From: Strigops habroptila
Lineage: Eukaryota > Chordata > Aves > Psittaciformes > Psittacidae
DNA length: 64,000 bases
Assembly: GCF_004027225.2 (NCBI RefSeq)
Contig: NC_044297.2
Coordinates: forward strand, 347,569 to 411,568
Direction of reading: 5' to 3'
This document shows, one piece after another, positions 41,201 through 50,935 of the stretch; within the stretch, counting starts at the first letter, position 1, and the number at the start of each line of letters is the position of its first letter. The translations under genes and the position numbers were made by a program. The notes under the pieces were generated by a model, which did not search any database, had not been told where the DNA came from, and worked only from the letters and a program-made list of their open reading frames with translations.

Positions 41201-44200
41201 CCCCCAGACCTCGCTACAACATGGGGCTGGTTTTGTGCCCTGGGGCAGTGCGAGGTAGTTGCTGGTGCCCCAAGGAGCTGTTTTGGGGTAGGGTAAAAGG
41301 TGGCATCAGTGTGGGCAGGGAGGATTGTGGGGGCTCGTGGGTCCCCAGTGAGACAGCAGGGGTTTGGGGTTTGGGGTTTGGCACCATTTATGGGGTCCAT
41401 AGGGGTGTATAGGGCTGAAAACAGCCCTGTGTGCCCCCAAAACCCCTTTGCCACCAGCCCACGGTGTCCTCCGTGGGTCAGGGTGTCCCCAGCCGAGCGT
41501 GCAGCCGGAGCTGGGGGGGTGTTTTGGGTCTGGTGGAGGGCATGAGCCCGAATCTCCTGCAGTACCTGCAGATGAAGTGGCCGCTGCTGGACGTGCCCGC
41601 CGGCGCCACGCTGAAGGACAGCCGCTCGCCCTCGCCCGCACACTTGGTAAGAGCAGCCGAACCCCACCGGGATGAGGGGTTCCCCGGGGGAAAACCCCGC
41701 TCCAGCTCTCCGTGATGCTGACGCGATGCCCGCGGGGTTATTTCCTCCCTCCCATGTGCTCTCCCTGCAGTCGAACAAGGTCCCGGTGGTGCAGCACGCC
41801 CATCACATGCACCCGCTGACGCCGCTCATCACCTACAGCAACGACCACTTCTCGCCCGGCTCACCACCCGGGCACCTCTCACCGGAGATAGACCCGAAGA
41901 CGGGTGAGAAAAGGGACCGGAGCTGTGCTGGGAATGGGGTGCTCTCTGTTGGATGGTCCCTCTGCTTCCCGATGGCTTTCACAGCTGGGTCCTGGGTGCT
42001 GGGAAGGGGACGCAGCTGGGCTCAGGTTTGGTTGGAGTGAGGGGGGGTCCCTCCGGGTCTCGGCATCCCCTCCCTGTGCTGCCAATGGGCAGATGGGTGC
42101 TGGGAGAGAGATAGGTGCTGGGAGAGAGATAGGATGCTTGGAGGAAGATGGGATGCTTGGAAGGAGATGGGGTGCTCAGAGGGAGATGGGGTGTTTGGAG
42201 GGAGACGAGATGCTTGGAAGGAGATGGGGTGCTCAGAGGGAGATGGGATGCTTGGAGGAAGATGGGATGCTTGGAGGAAGACAGGATGCTTGGAAGGAGG
42301 TGGGTTGCTCGGAGGGAGATGGGGTTCTTGGAGTGAGATGGGGTGCTTGGAGTGAGATGGGATGCTTGGAAGGAGATGGGGTCTCGGAGTGAGATGGGGT
42401 GCTCAGAGGGAGATGGGATGCTTGGAGGAAGACAGGGATGGGATGCTTGGAGGAAGACAGGATGCTTCAAGGAGATGGGGTGCTCAGAGTGAGATGGGAT
42501 GCTTGGAGGGAGACGGGATGCTTGGAAGGAGATGGGGTGCTTGGAGTGAGATGGGGTGCTTGGAGTGAGATGGGGTGCTCAGAGTGAGATGGGATGCTTG
42601 GAGGGAGCTGGAGTGCTCAAAGGGAGGGTACTTGGAGGCAGATGAGTTGCTGGGAGCCCAAGTGTGTGCTCAGGGACCGTGTCCATGTTCTAACACCGCT
42701 CCCCCTTCATCTCTCCCTCCCTCCTCGGCAGGAATCCCGCGGCCGCCACACCCCTCAGAGCTGCCCCCCTATTACCCGCTGTCGCCGGGAGCCGTGGGCC
42801 AGATCCCGCACCCACTGGGCTGGCTCGTGCCGCAGTAAGGATGGGCCATGTCCCGTGAGACCCTTCTCTTCTCACTTTATCCCATTATCCACTCAGTGGG
42901 ATGGCGAGAGCTGCTGGGGTGGTTGGGAAGGGAGGGGGCTCCACACTGCCGGAAATGTTGGGAATCATCAGGATGGAGATGGGCTGGCGATGGGTCCAAG
43001 GGACTGCGGAGGGATGACTTCTCCACTAAAGCTGGTGTGTTTGCAGGCAGGGGCAGCCCGTGTACTCCATCCCTCCCGGCGGATTCCGGCACCCCTACCC
43101 TGCCCTCGCCATGAACGCCTCCATGTCCAGGTGGGTCTCTGCAGGGATGAGGGACCCTCCTTGGGCGTCCCAGAGCTGGCAGCGGGATTTTGGCCACTTC
43201 CCTGAGGATGTTCCACTGGGTGCTCCTGGTGCTCATTCCACACTGGGTGCTCCCGGAGCTCTGCATGGGCACAAACCAGTCCCGGGAGGTTGGGGTGGCC
43301 TCCTTGGCCAGAAGTACCCCCATAAGGGTGCAGATGGTCCCCATGGGTAGGGGAGAAGTGACAACCCATGGGCGCAGGGCATTGCTTGGGTCCGTGTTAC
43401 TGCCCTGCATGAGCTGGGGTGGGATCCAGTGTCAAACCACACCATGGAGCGGGTGATCTCTTAACCCAGAAGGTTCTCAGGAGGGTTTGGGGTGGAACCT
43501 GGGGGCTGTGGGTGCTGGTGTGGAGCTGACGAGCCCTCTCCTCCCGCTCCTTCTGCTGCAGTTTGATGTCCAGCCGCTTCTCCCCACACATGGTCCCCCC
43601 ACCCACCCATGGGCTGCACCCCTCAGGCATCCCGCACCCCACCATCGTCTCGCCCATCGTGAAGCAGGAACCCACCCAGCCCAGCGTCAGCCCCGGAGGC
43701 AACACGTGAGTGCAGGGACAGAGCAGCCCCGGGGACAGGAGCTCGTCCCCTGCGTGGGGCAGAGCGGGTCCTGACCCCCCCTCATTGCAGGAAATCCCCC
43801 GTCACTGTGAAGAAGGAGGAGGAGAAGAAGCCCCACATCAAGAAGCCGCTCAACGCCTTCATGTTGTACATGAAGGAGATGAGGGCCAAGGTGGTGGCCG
43901 AGTGCACGCTGAAGGAGAGCGCTGCCATCAACCAGATCCTGGGCAGACGGGTACGGGCATTTCCTTTGGCATTGGTCTTGTGCCCACGTGCTGCCCCATT
44001 TGTGGCCTTGAAATGGCTTTCATAGAATCCCAGCCTGGTGTGGGTTGGAAGGACCTTAAAGCTCACCCAGTTCCAACTCCCTGCCCCGGGCAGGGACACC
44101 TTCCACTAGAGCAGGTTGCTCCAAGCCCCTGTGTCCAACCTGGCCTTGAACACTGCCAGGGATGGGGCAGCCACAGCTTCTCTGGGCACCCTGTGCCAGC

Positions 44201-45367
44201 ACCTCAGCACCCTCACAGGGAACAACTTCTGCCTGAGAGCTCATCTCAATCTCCCCTCTGCCTATTAAAGCCCTTCGAGTGTGGCAATGGGACGGGAGCT
44301 CTGCAGCCACAGCGTGTCCTGGGGCTGCAGCGTGGTCTCTTCTCCCCCTGCAGTGGCACTCGCTGTCGCGGGAGGAGCAGGCAAAGTACTACGAGCTGGC
44401 ACGGAAAGAGCGGCAGCTCCACTCGCAGCTCTACCCGACATGGTCAGCGCGGGACAACTACGTAAGTGGTGGAGCTGTGGGACCAGCAGGGATGGGGTGT
44501 CCATCTGGGATGAGGTATCCATCTGGGATGAGGTGTCCATCTGGGATGAGGTATCCATCTGGGATGAGGTGTTCCCTCCTGTCCCCTCGCCGGGTGTTTG
44601 GCTGGTGGGAGGTTGCTGTGCTCCTGGAGGTTGGTGTTTGAGGTGCTGGTGCTGAGTCCCTGGGGATGCATTCCCATGAGCTGCACTAAGGCACCCCCAG
44701 CCCTGTTTCTAACACCCCCCCAAGGGCTCTCGTGTGGCACAAACCACCTGAGGACTTTATAACACTTCCCAGGGCAAGAAGAAGAAGAGGAAGCGGGAGA
44801 AGCTGGCACAGCAGCAGCAGCAGAGCCACGACACGGACAGTGAGTATCCCCCCCACCAGCCCCTTTCCTCCTGCGGTGCTGCGGCCGCTCACTCCATCCC
44901 GCCTCATTCCAGGCTCCCTGGTGTCCAAGAGCAAGAAGCCGTGCGTGCAGTACCTGCCGGCCGAGAAGCCCTGCGCCAGCCCCGCCTCGTCCCACGGCAG
45001 CATGCTGGACTCGCCCGCCACGCCGTCGGCAGCGCTGGCGTCCCCGGCCGCGCCGGCAGCCACGCACTCGGAGCAGGCTCAGCCCCTGTCGCTGACCACC
45101 AAGCCGGAGGCCAGGCTCACCGTGCATTCAGCCACCTTCCTCTCGGGCAAAGCCGCCTCTTCCTCCTCCTCTTCCTCCTCTTCCTCCTCCTCGAGCCTCG
45201 GCAGCCCGCCCTCGCTCCTCTCCAGACCCATCCCCTTCACCTCGGTGCCCTCCACAGCTCTCCTGTCCTCGCCTCCGTCCTTCGCAGCCACCATCCCGTC
45301 CCCGCCGGCTGCAATGGCCGTGCTGCAGACGCAGCCCCTTTCCCTGGTCACCAAACCTGCTGACTAA
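28754..45367 (+). CDS. TCF7L1: TCF7L1 (TCF3), HMG-box Wnt effector
   Basis: Nuclear HMG-box factor that represses Wnt targets with Groucho/TLE and CtBP and is relieved by beta-catenin. Twelve exons in consistent phase: 28754-28957, 29036-29096, 29922-30052, 41563-41646, 41771-41903, 42732-42834, 43047-43130, 43562-43705, 43791-43950, 44354-44461, 44773-44839, 44913-45367, giving 577 residues (human 588). N-terminal beta-catenin-binding motif [16 protein letters not shown] (residues 9-24); conserved [20 protein letters not shown] and [15 protein letters not shown] box about 326-395 ([20 protein letters not shown]); basic tail [10 protein letters not shown] (405-414); CtBP-type motifs PLSLTTK (about 484) and PLSLVTK (about 568). 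The C-clamp (CRARF) is absent, which together with both PLSL motifs and KPCVQYLP favours TCF7L1 over TCF7 or LEF1. It has no long poly-Gly run after MPQL as in human. Intron 3 is 11.5 kb. Confidence 0.96.
29590..29790. repeat. GC-rich tandem repeat in TCF7L1 intron 2
   Basis: Imperfect units containing accaaggacccccc and gagggacctac recur at about 29640-29670, 29695-29725 and 29760-29790, inside a C-rich intron with many poly-C runs. Confidence 0.55.
30285..30330. repeat. 23-bp tandem duplication in TCF7L1 intron 3
   Basis: Two adjacent near-identical copies of ttggagctctcaatgggctg plus three bases, about 230 bases after the exon 3 donor. Confidence 0.85.
30340..33250. other. Unique part of TCF7L1 intron 3
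   Basis: About 2.9 kb of mostly non-repetitive DNA with no CR1 copy and no exon recognised. It is less GC-rich than the flanks, with AT-rich patches around 30490-31160. Open frames here show no family resemblance. Confidence 0.45.
33255..33560. promoter_or_regulatory. Candidate noncoding regulatory patch in TCF7L1 intron 3
   Basis: A non-repetitive AT-leaning segment inside repeat-rich DNA. It contains TTAATTA-type and GCTAATTA-type homeodomain sites (ccttaattatgcc, ggctaattaccc) and, after a C-rich run, attccttcc/attagttttcc motifs. The call is inferred from composition and motif content only. Confidence 0.3.
33845..34165. repeat. 21-bp minisatellite in TCF7L1 intron 3
   Basis: About 15 copies of atccctgagccctggggatc plus one base, period 21. 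Because 21 is a multiple of three, long open heptapeptide frames exist on both strands; they are not genes. Many copies contain the palindrome GGGATCGATCCC. Confidence 0.93.
34170..35870. other. Unique part of TCF7L1 intron 3 before the pyrimidine tract
   Basis: No exon, CR1 or tandem array recognised. Only short local repeats such as gtgtcccatgggtgctg (34228 and 34267) are seen. Confidence 0.4.
35878..36355 (+). repeat. Long polypyrimidine tract in TCF7L1 intron 3
   Basis: About 480 bases consisting almost wholly of C and T (ccttttcccctcctttcccc-like), with purines at only a few percent of positions. No clean period is seen. It is the strongest strand-asymmetric tract in the window. Confidence 0.95.
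37200..37930. repeat. 15-bp minisatellite in TCF7L1 intron 3
   Basis: About 45 copies of a unit like gggatatgcaatcct or gggacatgcaacacc, period mostly 15. Frame-preserving, so it produces long open frames on both strands with repeated five-residue blocks. Confidence 0.92.
38083..38125. repeat. (CACCAG)n microsatellite
   Basis: About six copies of caccag/caccac in a row in TCF7L1 intron 3. Confidence 0.8.
38795..38937 (-). mobile_element. CR1 LINE 3' end, left member of an inverted pair
   Basis: Reads cagactggtttgggttggag, caccttccactagagcaggt and ggccttgaacactgccaggg, the complement of the CR1 3' terminus. Lies in TCF7L1 intron 3, antisense to the gene. Confidence 0.9.
39108..39562 (+). mobile_element. 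CR1 LINE 3' end, right member of an inverted pair
   Basis: Runs from gaggccccggagccgctgcg through tctggagccaggctgagaga and gccagaggggagactgagat to caacctgctctggtggaagg and the terminal ttctatg. It is about 455 bases, among the longest CR1 copies here, and very similar to the copy at 13923-14360. Confidence 0.93.
40222..40295 (+). mobile_element. Possible CR1-like 3' terminus
   Basis: Ttttccaacctggttgattc followed by catgattcattccatg resembles the end of an older CR1 copy (compare the complement of 18300-18350). Too short to be sure. Confidence 0.45.
40480..40860. repeat. GATGCAGGAGGGGATGGGG minisatellite in TCF7L1 intron 3
   Basis: Units of 16-20 bases (gatgcaggaggggatggg) over about 380 bases, purine-rich on the plus strand. 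Confidence 0.85.
42095..42650. repeat. 19-bp minisatellite in TCF7L1 intron 5
   Basis: About 28 copies of gatgcttggaggaagatgg and variants (ggtgctcagagggagatgg), with period 19 at 42133, 42152 and 42171. Purine-rich plus strand. It ends about 80 bases before the exon 6 acceptor. Confidence 0.92.
44018..44277 (-). mobile_element. CR1 LINE 3' end in TCF7L1 intron 9
   Basis: Starts with the terminus catagaatcccagcctggtg, then ccttccactagagcaggttg, ggccttgaacactgccaggg and gctcatctcaatctcccctc. Antisense to TCF7L1. It lies between the two HMG-box exons and ends 76 bases before the exon 10 acceptor. Confidence 0.92.
44492..44575. repeat. 18-bp tandem repeat in TCF7L1 intron 10
   Basis: Four to five copies of catctgggatgaggtatc (or gtgtc), starting about 30 bases after the exon 10 donor. 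Confidence 0.88.
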
Positions 45368-45958
45368 GGGAAAACCTTGTCCCCCTCTCGTCCCCGTCCC
45401 GTCCGTCCCTTCCCTGCTGTACATTGCAGAAGCCACAATCAAGATTCAAACGCAGCCAAAACCATTATTGGTCAATATTTGACCCTTTCTGAACTCTTTT
45501 ATAAGCAGACTCTGGAGGAAGGGGCTTTCTGCTCACACATAAAGACCGTTTTTATTAATAAAAAAGGAAAAAAAGGCAAAAAAAAAAAGAAGAAAATAAC
45601 CCTTCCACAAGCTGCCGATGATGGAAACCTCCTGCGAGGCACCCGCGGGCACGAGGCGAGTGCTCCCAATGCCATGGGGCAATCCAGCACGGAATGCAGC
45701 GGGCATTGCATCCATCCCGAAGGCAAGAGCAGAAACACCAGCAACTGACCCGCTGCCTCCGGATGCTCCAAACCCCTCCTGTCCTGTGGTTCTGCTCCTG
45801 GCCACAGCGATGGCTTCGCTCCGTCCCAGCGAGGAGCTGGATCCTGCCCTGGGAATGCTCCGTGCCGCGGCCGTACCGGGGGGGCAGGATCCGGGGCTGA
45901 GCCCTGGCTGGGGGTTGGTTTTTTCCCCAATGAAACCCTGTTATTTTTCACTAAAGGA

Positions 45959-45964
45959 AATAAA
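45959..45964 (+). terminator. TCF7L1: TCF7L1 distal polyadenylation signal
   Basis: AATAAA about 590 bases after the stop, with cleavage expected near 45980. An earlier AATAAA at 45557-45562 sits in an A-rich stretch and could give a shorter 3' UTR. The 3' UTR runs from 45368. Confidence 0.65.
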
Positions 45965-47839
45965 ACTTCAGCTGCAACTCGCTGCGTGAGCGTGGTCAGT
46001 GCGGGGAGTGCACCCTGCCCATCGCTGCCGCCTCCTCCACAGCGCTCCAGTGCCACCGCATCCCGGGAAGCATCAGGATGGGGCTCTGGTCCAGCTCCAG
46101 GCACCTCCATCGATAGGCACAGGGTGGTTTTGGGGTGTCCATCAGTGGAGACAGGGGCAGCAGGATATGGGGTTTAAGTAAAGCGGGTGATGGGGTGCCT
46201 GAGGAGCTGAGGAACGTGAGTTGTCTCACAGCCAGGAGCTGCAGGATGCCCTGTGCCTGCTGCTTCCAGACCAGGGATGACACGTTAGGATGACAAAGGA
46301 CCTGCATAAAAGCCATCCAGGGTCACGCAGTGGATTTTCAACCAGTTGGAAGTTCTCGGTCAGTTTAACACTTGAGCTCATCAAAGCTCTTCCATCTCAC
46401 TATATTTTTAACAGGAAAATCCCTATTTCCAAGTTTTCCTGTTGAAAGTCACAACCGTGTTTTCTGTTGCAGATTTATCCCCAAGCTGCTCCTGCCCAAA
46501 GGTGGTTTGTGGTGGTTTTAGTCCTGTTTCATTCCCTTCTCCGAACCTCTTGGTTTCCATTGCCCAGGACCCAGCCTGGCTCCTCTCCCCCAGCCCCATT
46601 GCTGCATGGGGGGACCATGGTGTCCTTGGGTTCCCAGCAACACCCAGACCCTCCCTGGCTGATGGGCTGAGCTCTTTCTGCTGCCGCTGCCCCTCAGCTC
46701 TCAGTTTAGGGGATGCTTTTGCTCATTAGTGGAATAACTGATGCCTTTGCCTCCTGCTGTGACATTTCTCTTTCCCTTTCCAGTGCCGAGCTGGTTGAGA
46801 AGCCACCCGGGAAGTGCTTTTAGTGGCAGCAGATGTCCATATGGAGGTAGAGGGAAAAAGGGACCATCTCGGTGTCTTGTCCTTGAGGAAGATGCTGTCT
46901 GCGTTACCAGATGTTGTGTGAGACAAGTGCGTGCCACGAGGTGACAATGGCATCTGTAACCCCGTCAGATGGAACCCGGAGCATCTTTAGTCACTGTAGC
47001 ACCCAAGAGACACCTTGGTAAACATTTCCATTCCATACATGAGATGAAGTTCTTGCTTTCAAAGAACAGATTTGAAGCACTGGGGTAGGGCATGGTGCCT
47101 CCACACCAGCACCCCAGAGGACCAGGCACAAAGCTTGAATTAATGGCATCCTGATGGCGTGTGGTGCGAGATCCAGGCTTCAGAGGATTAGAGAGTCCCC
47201 GAAAGCACACGTGGACGTCGGCTGGAGGCAGCAAAACGCAGCTCCCTTCAGAAAGGCCTTTCCGAGGAGCTGGTTTCCTGCGAGGAACGCCTGGACCGCA
47301 TGCGGCCCCGCCATGCCCAACACCGGGAGCAGGCTGCAGGCAAACAACTGCTTGAATTAGATTTCATGGGAAATTAAAGGCATGAAGAGACCTGTCACAA
47401 GAATTAGAGCCTGAACCGGAGCCAGACAGCTTCCAACAGATGTTGGACTTCAGCAGGAGAATATTCCTTTGTTTTACTCTGCCTTTTCCCATACAGAAAA
47501 GGAACATCTGTTCCGATGCCTTCGCGGTGCTCCCAAACTGGGATAGGTTTGGATTATCCCCTGCTACAAGAGAAGCAACTGGCCGCCAAAGCCCTCTTGG
47601 CTTCTCCTGGAGGACAAGACTGGTTCCATGTTGCTCCGGTCTCAAGAGGACATGTTGAAGCTCTCATAGACAAACCCGGCTGATGGTGGTATCTACATAC
47701 CCTTCATGCTGGATCAAAGTGTTGCGTTCAGACAGGTTCCCAATAGAAAGCCACTGCACAACCCCTGCTCCTGCCTTGTGGTGACTTTTCTTCATAGGGT
47801 GCACCCCATCACATCCAACAAAGGGGAAAAGGTCAGGGA

Positions 47840-47968
47840 GGGAATGAAATTAGGAAAACTTAGGCAGTTCTTCCCTGTGAGGGTGGTGGGACGCTCGCAC
47901 AGGGTGCCCAGAGAAGCTGTGGCTGCCCCATCCCTGGCAGTGTTCAAGGCCAGGTTGGATGGGACCGG
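47840..47968 (+). mobile_element. CR1 LINE fragment, TCF7L1-TGOLN2 spacer
   Basis: Contains ttcttccctgtgagggtggt, cagagaagctgtggctgccc and cagtgttcaaggccaggttg. It stops before the CR1 terminus, so it is truncated at both ends. Confidence 0.88.
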
Positions 47969-48074
47969 AATCGGGAATGGGTGGCTGTGCTCTTAGGAAA
48001 TACATGCTCCCCACCATTGCCACCCATTTCCAGAGTGAAATGAGAAGTGCCTGATGTCTCCTGGCTGGGAATAC

Positions 48075-48233
48075 TCAGAGAATCACTGAATCCCAGCCTG
48101 GTTTGGGTTGGGAGGGACCTTAAAGCTCATCCAGCTCCAACCCCCTGCCACGGGCAGGGACACCTTCCACTAGAGCAGGTTGCTCCAAGCCCCTGTGTCC
48201 AACCTGGCCTTGAACACTGCCAGGGATTCCTCC
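48075..48233 (-). mobile_element. CR1 LINE 3' end, TCF7L1-TGOLN2 spacer
   Basis: Reads gagaatcactgaatcccagc, ttaaagctcatccagctcca and aacctggccttgaacactgc. Opposite orientation to the fragment 107 bases to its left. Confidence 0.9.
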
Positions 48234-48439
48234 AGATGAGCAGAAACATGATTTACAGTAGAGAAAGGTTTAAACCCTGGATTGCAGGATCTATGAGGAG
48301 CCCAGCCCCAGCCTCCTGCAGCCATCACCAAGGTCTTATGGCTGGGAGCTGGTTCAGAGCCTGTCAGGATCAAACCTGTGGTAGAGCTGGTGCTTCCCCC
48401 GCTGCTGTTTGGAAGCGGGGTTACTTCTGTCACCTCCAT

Positions 48440-48790
48440 CCACTTGCTTAATTACAGCATCTCCATCAAGCAGCCCCCAGCCCCGCTCCCTCCCCAGCTC
48501 TGGCTATTCACTAATTGAAATGCCTAATGAGGTCCCAGGGGTCTCCTGCAGAGATGGAGCTAATTAGAGGCTCCACCACGAACCCGGCGAGCGGCAGCAA
48601 TGAAACGGAGCGTTCCTCAAGCCGGGGGGGGGACGCAGCAGATGTCCCGTTTCCCGGCCCTGCACCGGGCGCTCCGTGGGCTCCGGGCTCCTGCCACAGC
48701 AGCTGGTGCAGAGGCACTGGCTACACTTAATACATTTTAATTAGCATCATTAAATTGTTCCATTTGCTAATTGTTTCTCCTTTTGATCCT
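48440..48790. promoter_or_regulatory. Candidate enhancer rich in homeodomain sites
   Basis: TAATTA/TAATTG/ATTA cores occur at 48448-48454, 48511-48517, 48524-48530, 48561-48566 and repeatedly in 48726-48772, followed by CCTTTTGATCC at 48779. The segment is unique and sits between two genes in a GC-rich region. Function is inferred from motifs only. Confidence 0.35.
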
Positions 48791-50699
48791 TTCTCCTGAC
48801 CAGATTAGCCCTCCGGGGGAAAGGGATGGGATGGGGGATGCAGGCGCTTCTGACAAGGTGAGGACTTTATTAGCTCCAAGCACTAAAGCACCCCGGTTGG
48901 TGCTCAATTCAAGGCCGGGTTTGGGTGTCCAGTCTGGTCTTGGTCATTGTGGTCATGCTCATAGAGAGTCATCCCCAAAAAGCGACATTCCACAAGGATT
49001 TATGGGAAGAGATGAGGAAACCAGGCGAATCTGACTGAAGTTGGAATGGAAAGGAGTTGGTTTAAAGGTGATAAAGGACCAGCAGGTGCCATCCCCTTGG
49101 GAAGAAGCTGGGTGAGACTGAAAGGGAATTTCCTCCTTCTGCTTTGCAGACAGGGAGAATAATCCCCAATCCTCCTTCTTTCCCACCCACCAGCCTACAT
49201 CTGTGTGACCGTGCTGAAGCCAGAAGGAACTTCCTTGTTGTCCACATTGATGCAGCTTCCCATTTCCCGGCTGCACGGAGAGGGGGCAGCCACGGAGGTC
49301 AGGTGAGGTCACTGCTCCTGTTTATCCCATATTAGCCAAGAAAAGTGCTGAAGGCGAAGGACCCCGGAGCGAGGCACCAGCGCTGAGCTGATGTCAGCCT
49401 CGGACTTGGTATCTTGGGCAGAATCCCATTCCCAGATGCATTGTTGTAAATCCAGAGGAACTTGGCCTCTGTTCAGTTGCTCTTGACTTCCAGGGGTGTG
49501 AGTGAAAGCTGAAGTGGCTGGGCATGAGAAACAGCCTCGCTTGTCTGCTTTAAATCTCAGCAAAAGCACTGGGCCAACTGCTCTTGTGCCTCCTTAGAAA
49601 GGCAGGCATGGGCAGAACCAAGCTGCTGGGAATGTTGGAATGGGTTGAATTGAATAAAGCATGGGGGAAGAAAAAGAGAAGGAAAAATCAACCACATAAT
49701 CCATTGTGCTCTGAGGCCAAGTCAGGATTATTCCCCATGGTATTACTGCTGCACAGGACTCATCTGGTTGCATGTTGAATGGTGGTGGGGTATTTTTCCT
49801 TGTTTTAGTGTTAAATGGGCTGGCTGGAGCAGCTAAAGGATCTGGGACGTTATTGTGGTTCCTTCTAGGGACGTGGCTGCGTGTCCTTCAGGAGGATGTC
49901 ATGTTTTGGATGAGACGGCTCCGGTGACACCATGCTCTGGGGTGGTTAAGCACCAAGGAAGTTCATCCTGGGTGGAGAGGAAGGCAAATCCATTGGTCTG
50001 AAAGGAAAGAAGTGAGGTGATGGGGAGGACAAATCAGGATTGTTGCTCATAAAGCAAATTACAGAGACTTGATGGCGTAATTCATGCATCTGGAAAACTG
50101 ATATCAAAGGCCTGGCTGATTTGGGAAGGACAGGCAGGGAGATAAGAATGATGTGCCCCCATGCTGACATCCCTAAAGAGAGGGACACAGACCTGTGCGA
50201 GGTCACCAGGCAGCAGTAATGGACACGGGGAAGACCCAAGAAGAGTATCTGGAGATCTTTGGTTTACCCGGATCCCACAAAAGCCACGGCTCAGCCAACA
50301 CCTGCTTGGAAAGGAATACAGCAAGAGGGATACAGCAAAGGAATGGACCTGAGAGCATCAAATCCACCTGAGGAGCTCAGCTATGTGCCCAGACCGCGGT
50401 AGAAGGATGACAGATGGATCTGGGGATCTTTCTTCATTTCATCTGCATCAAGTCCAGGCCAGTTTCCACTCCAGAAGCAGAGGAAGAGATTGGAAATAAG
50501 TGGGATTATCAGGAAGACGGGATGAAATCCTTATGGGTGGTCTGCAGACCAAGGTGGAGGATCCTTCAAGGTGTGGAGGGAGCCCAGAGGAGAGCAGGGA
50601 GACAACCTATAGGAAGGTCTGGATAAGCCTTCAATGGATGAGTTATCCACACGGGAAAGGAGCAAACAGCTCCCGGTCCCCACTGGGAGCCGCACGCCG

Positions 50700-50935
50700 C
50701 TAAGCCCCGCCCTTAATTTGCACAGACCACGCCCACTTCTCTCAAACCACGCCTCTATTCCGCCTACAAGCCGCACCCCTTGCTCCCCGCAAGCCACGCC
50801 CCCTTCCCTTTAAGCCACGCCCACATCCCCTCCGCCCCTCCCCGCGGCCGCTCTCGTCCCCCCCCCCGCCGCCTCCGCGCTGTCGCGACATCTCGTGGCG
50901 GAAGCGGAAGCGGAAGCGGTGGGTGCGGGTGCGCC
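50700..50935 (+). promoter_or_regulatory. TGOLN2: TGOLN2 promoter with CACGCCY boxes
   Basis: CACGCCC/T cores at 50728, 50748, 50795 and 50815, plus ccccgccc at 50705 and clustered cgcccctcc sequences at 50832-50842, then a CpG-rich stretch up to the ATG. No TATA box was seen. A (ggaagc)n-like run (50898-50918) lies in the 5' UTR. Confidence 0.55.

Larger units (their letters stand above)
45985..50700. other. TCF7L1-TGOLN2 spacer
   Basis: About 4.7 kb with lower GC than the rest of the window and only two CR1 fragments (47840-47968, 48075-48235). No exon of a known family was recognised. AT-rich, homeodomain-site-rich DNA lies at 48440-48790 and scattered TCF-type sites occur. Confidence 0.5.

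Noticed and set aside
42095-42650. Resemblance to a CRISPR-like array (also 26655-26840 and 33845-34165)
   Set aside because: The units are contiguous tandem repeats without unique spacers, in vertebrate DNA.
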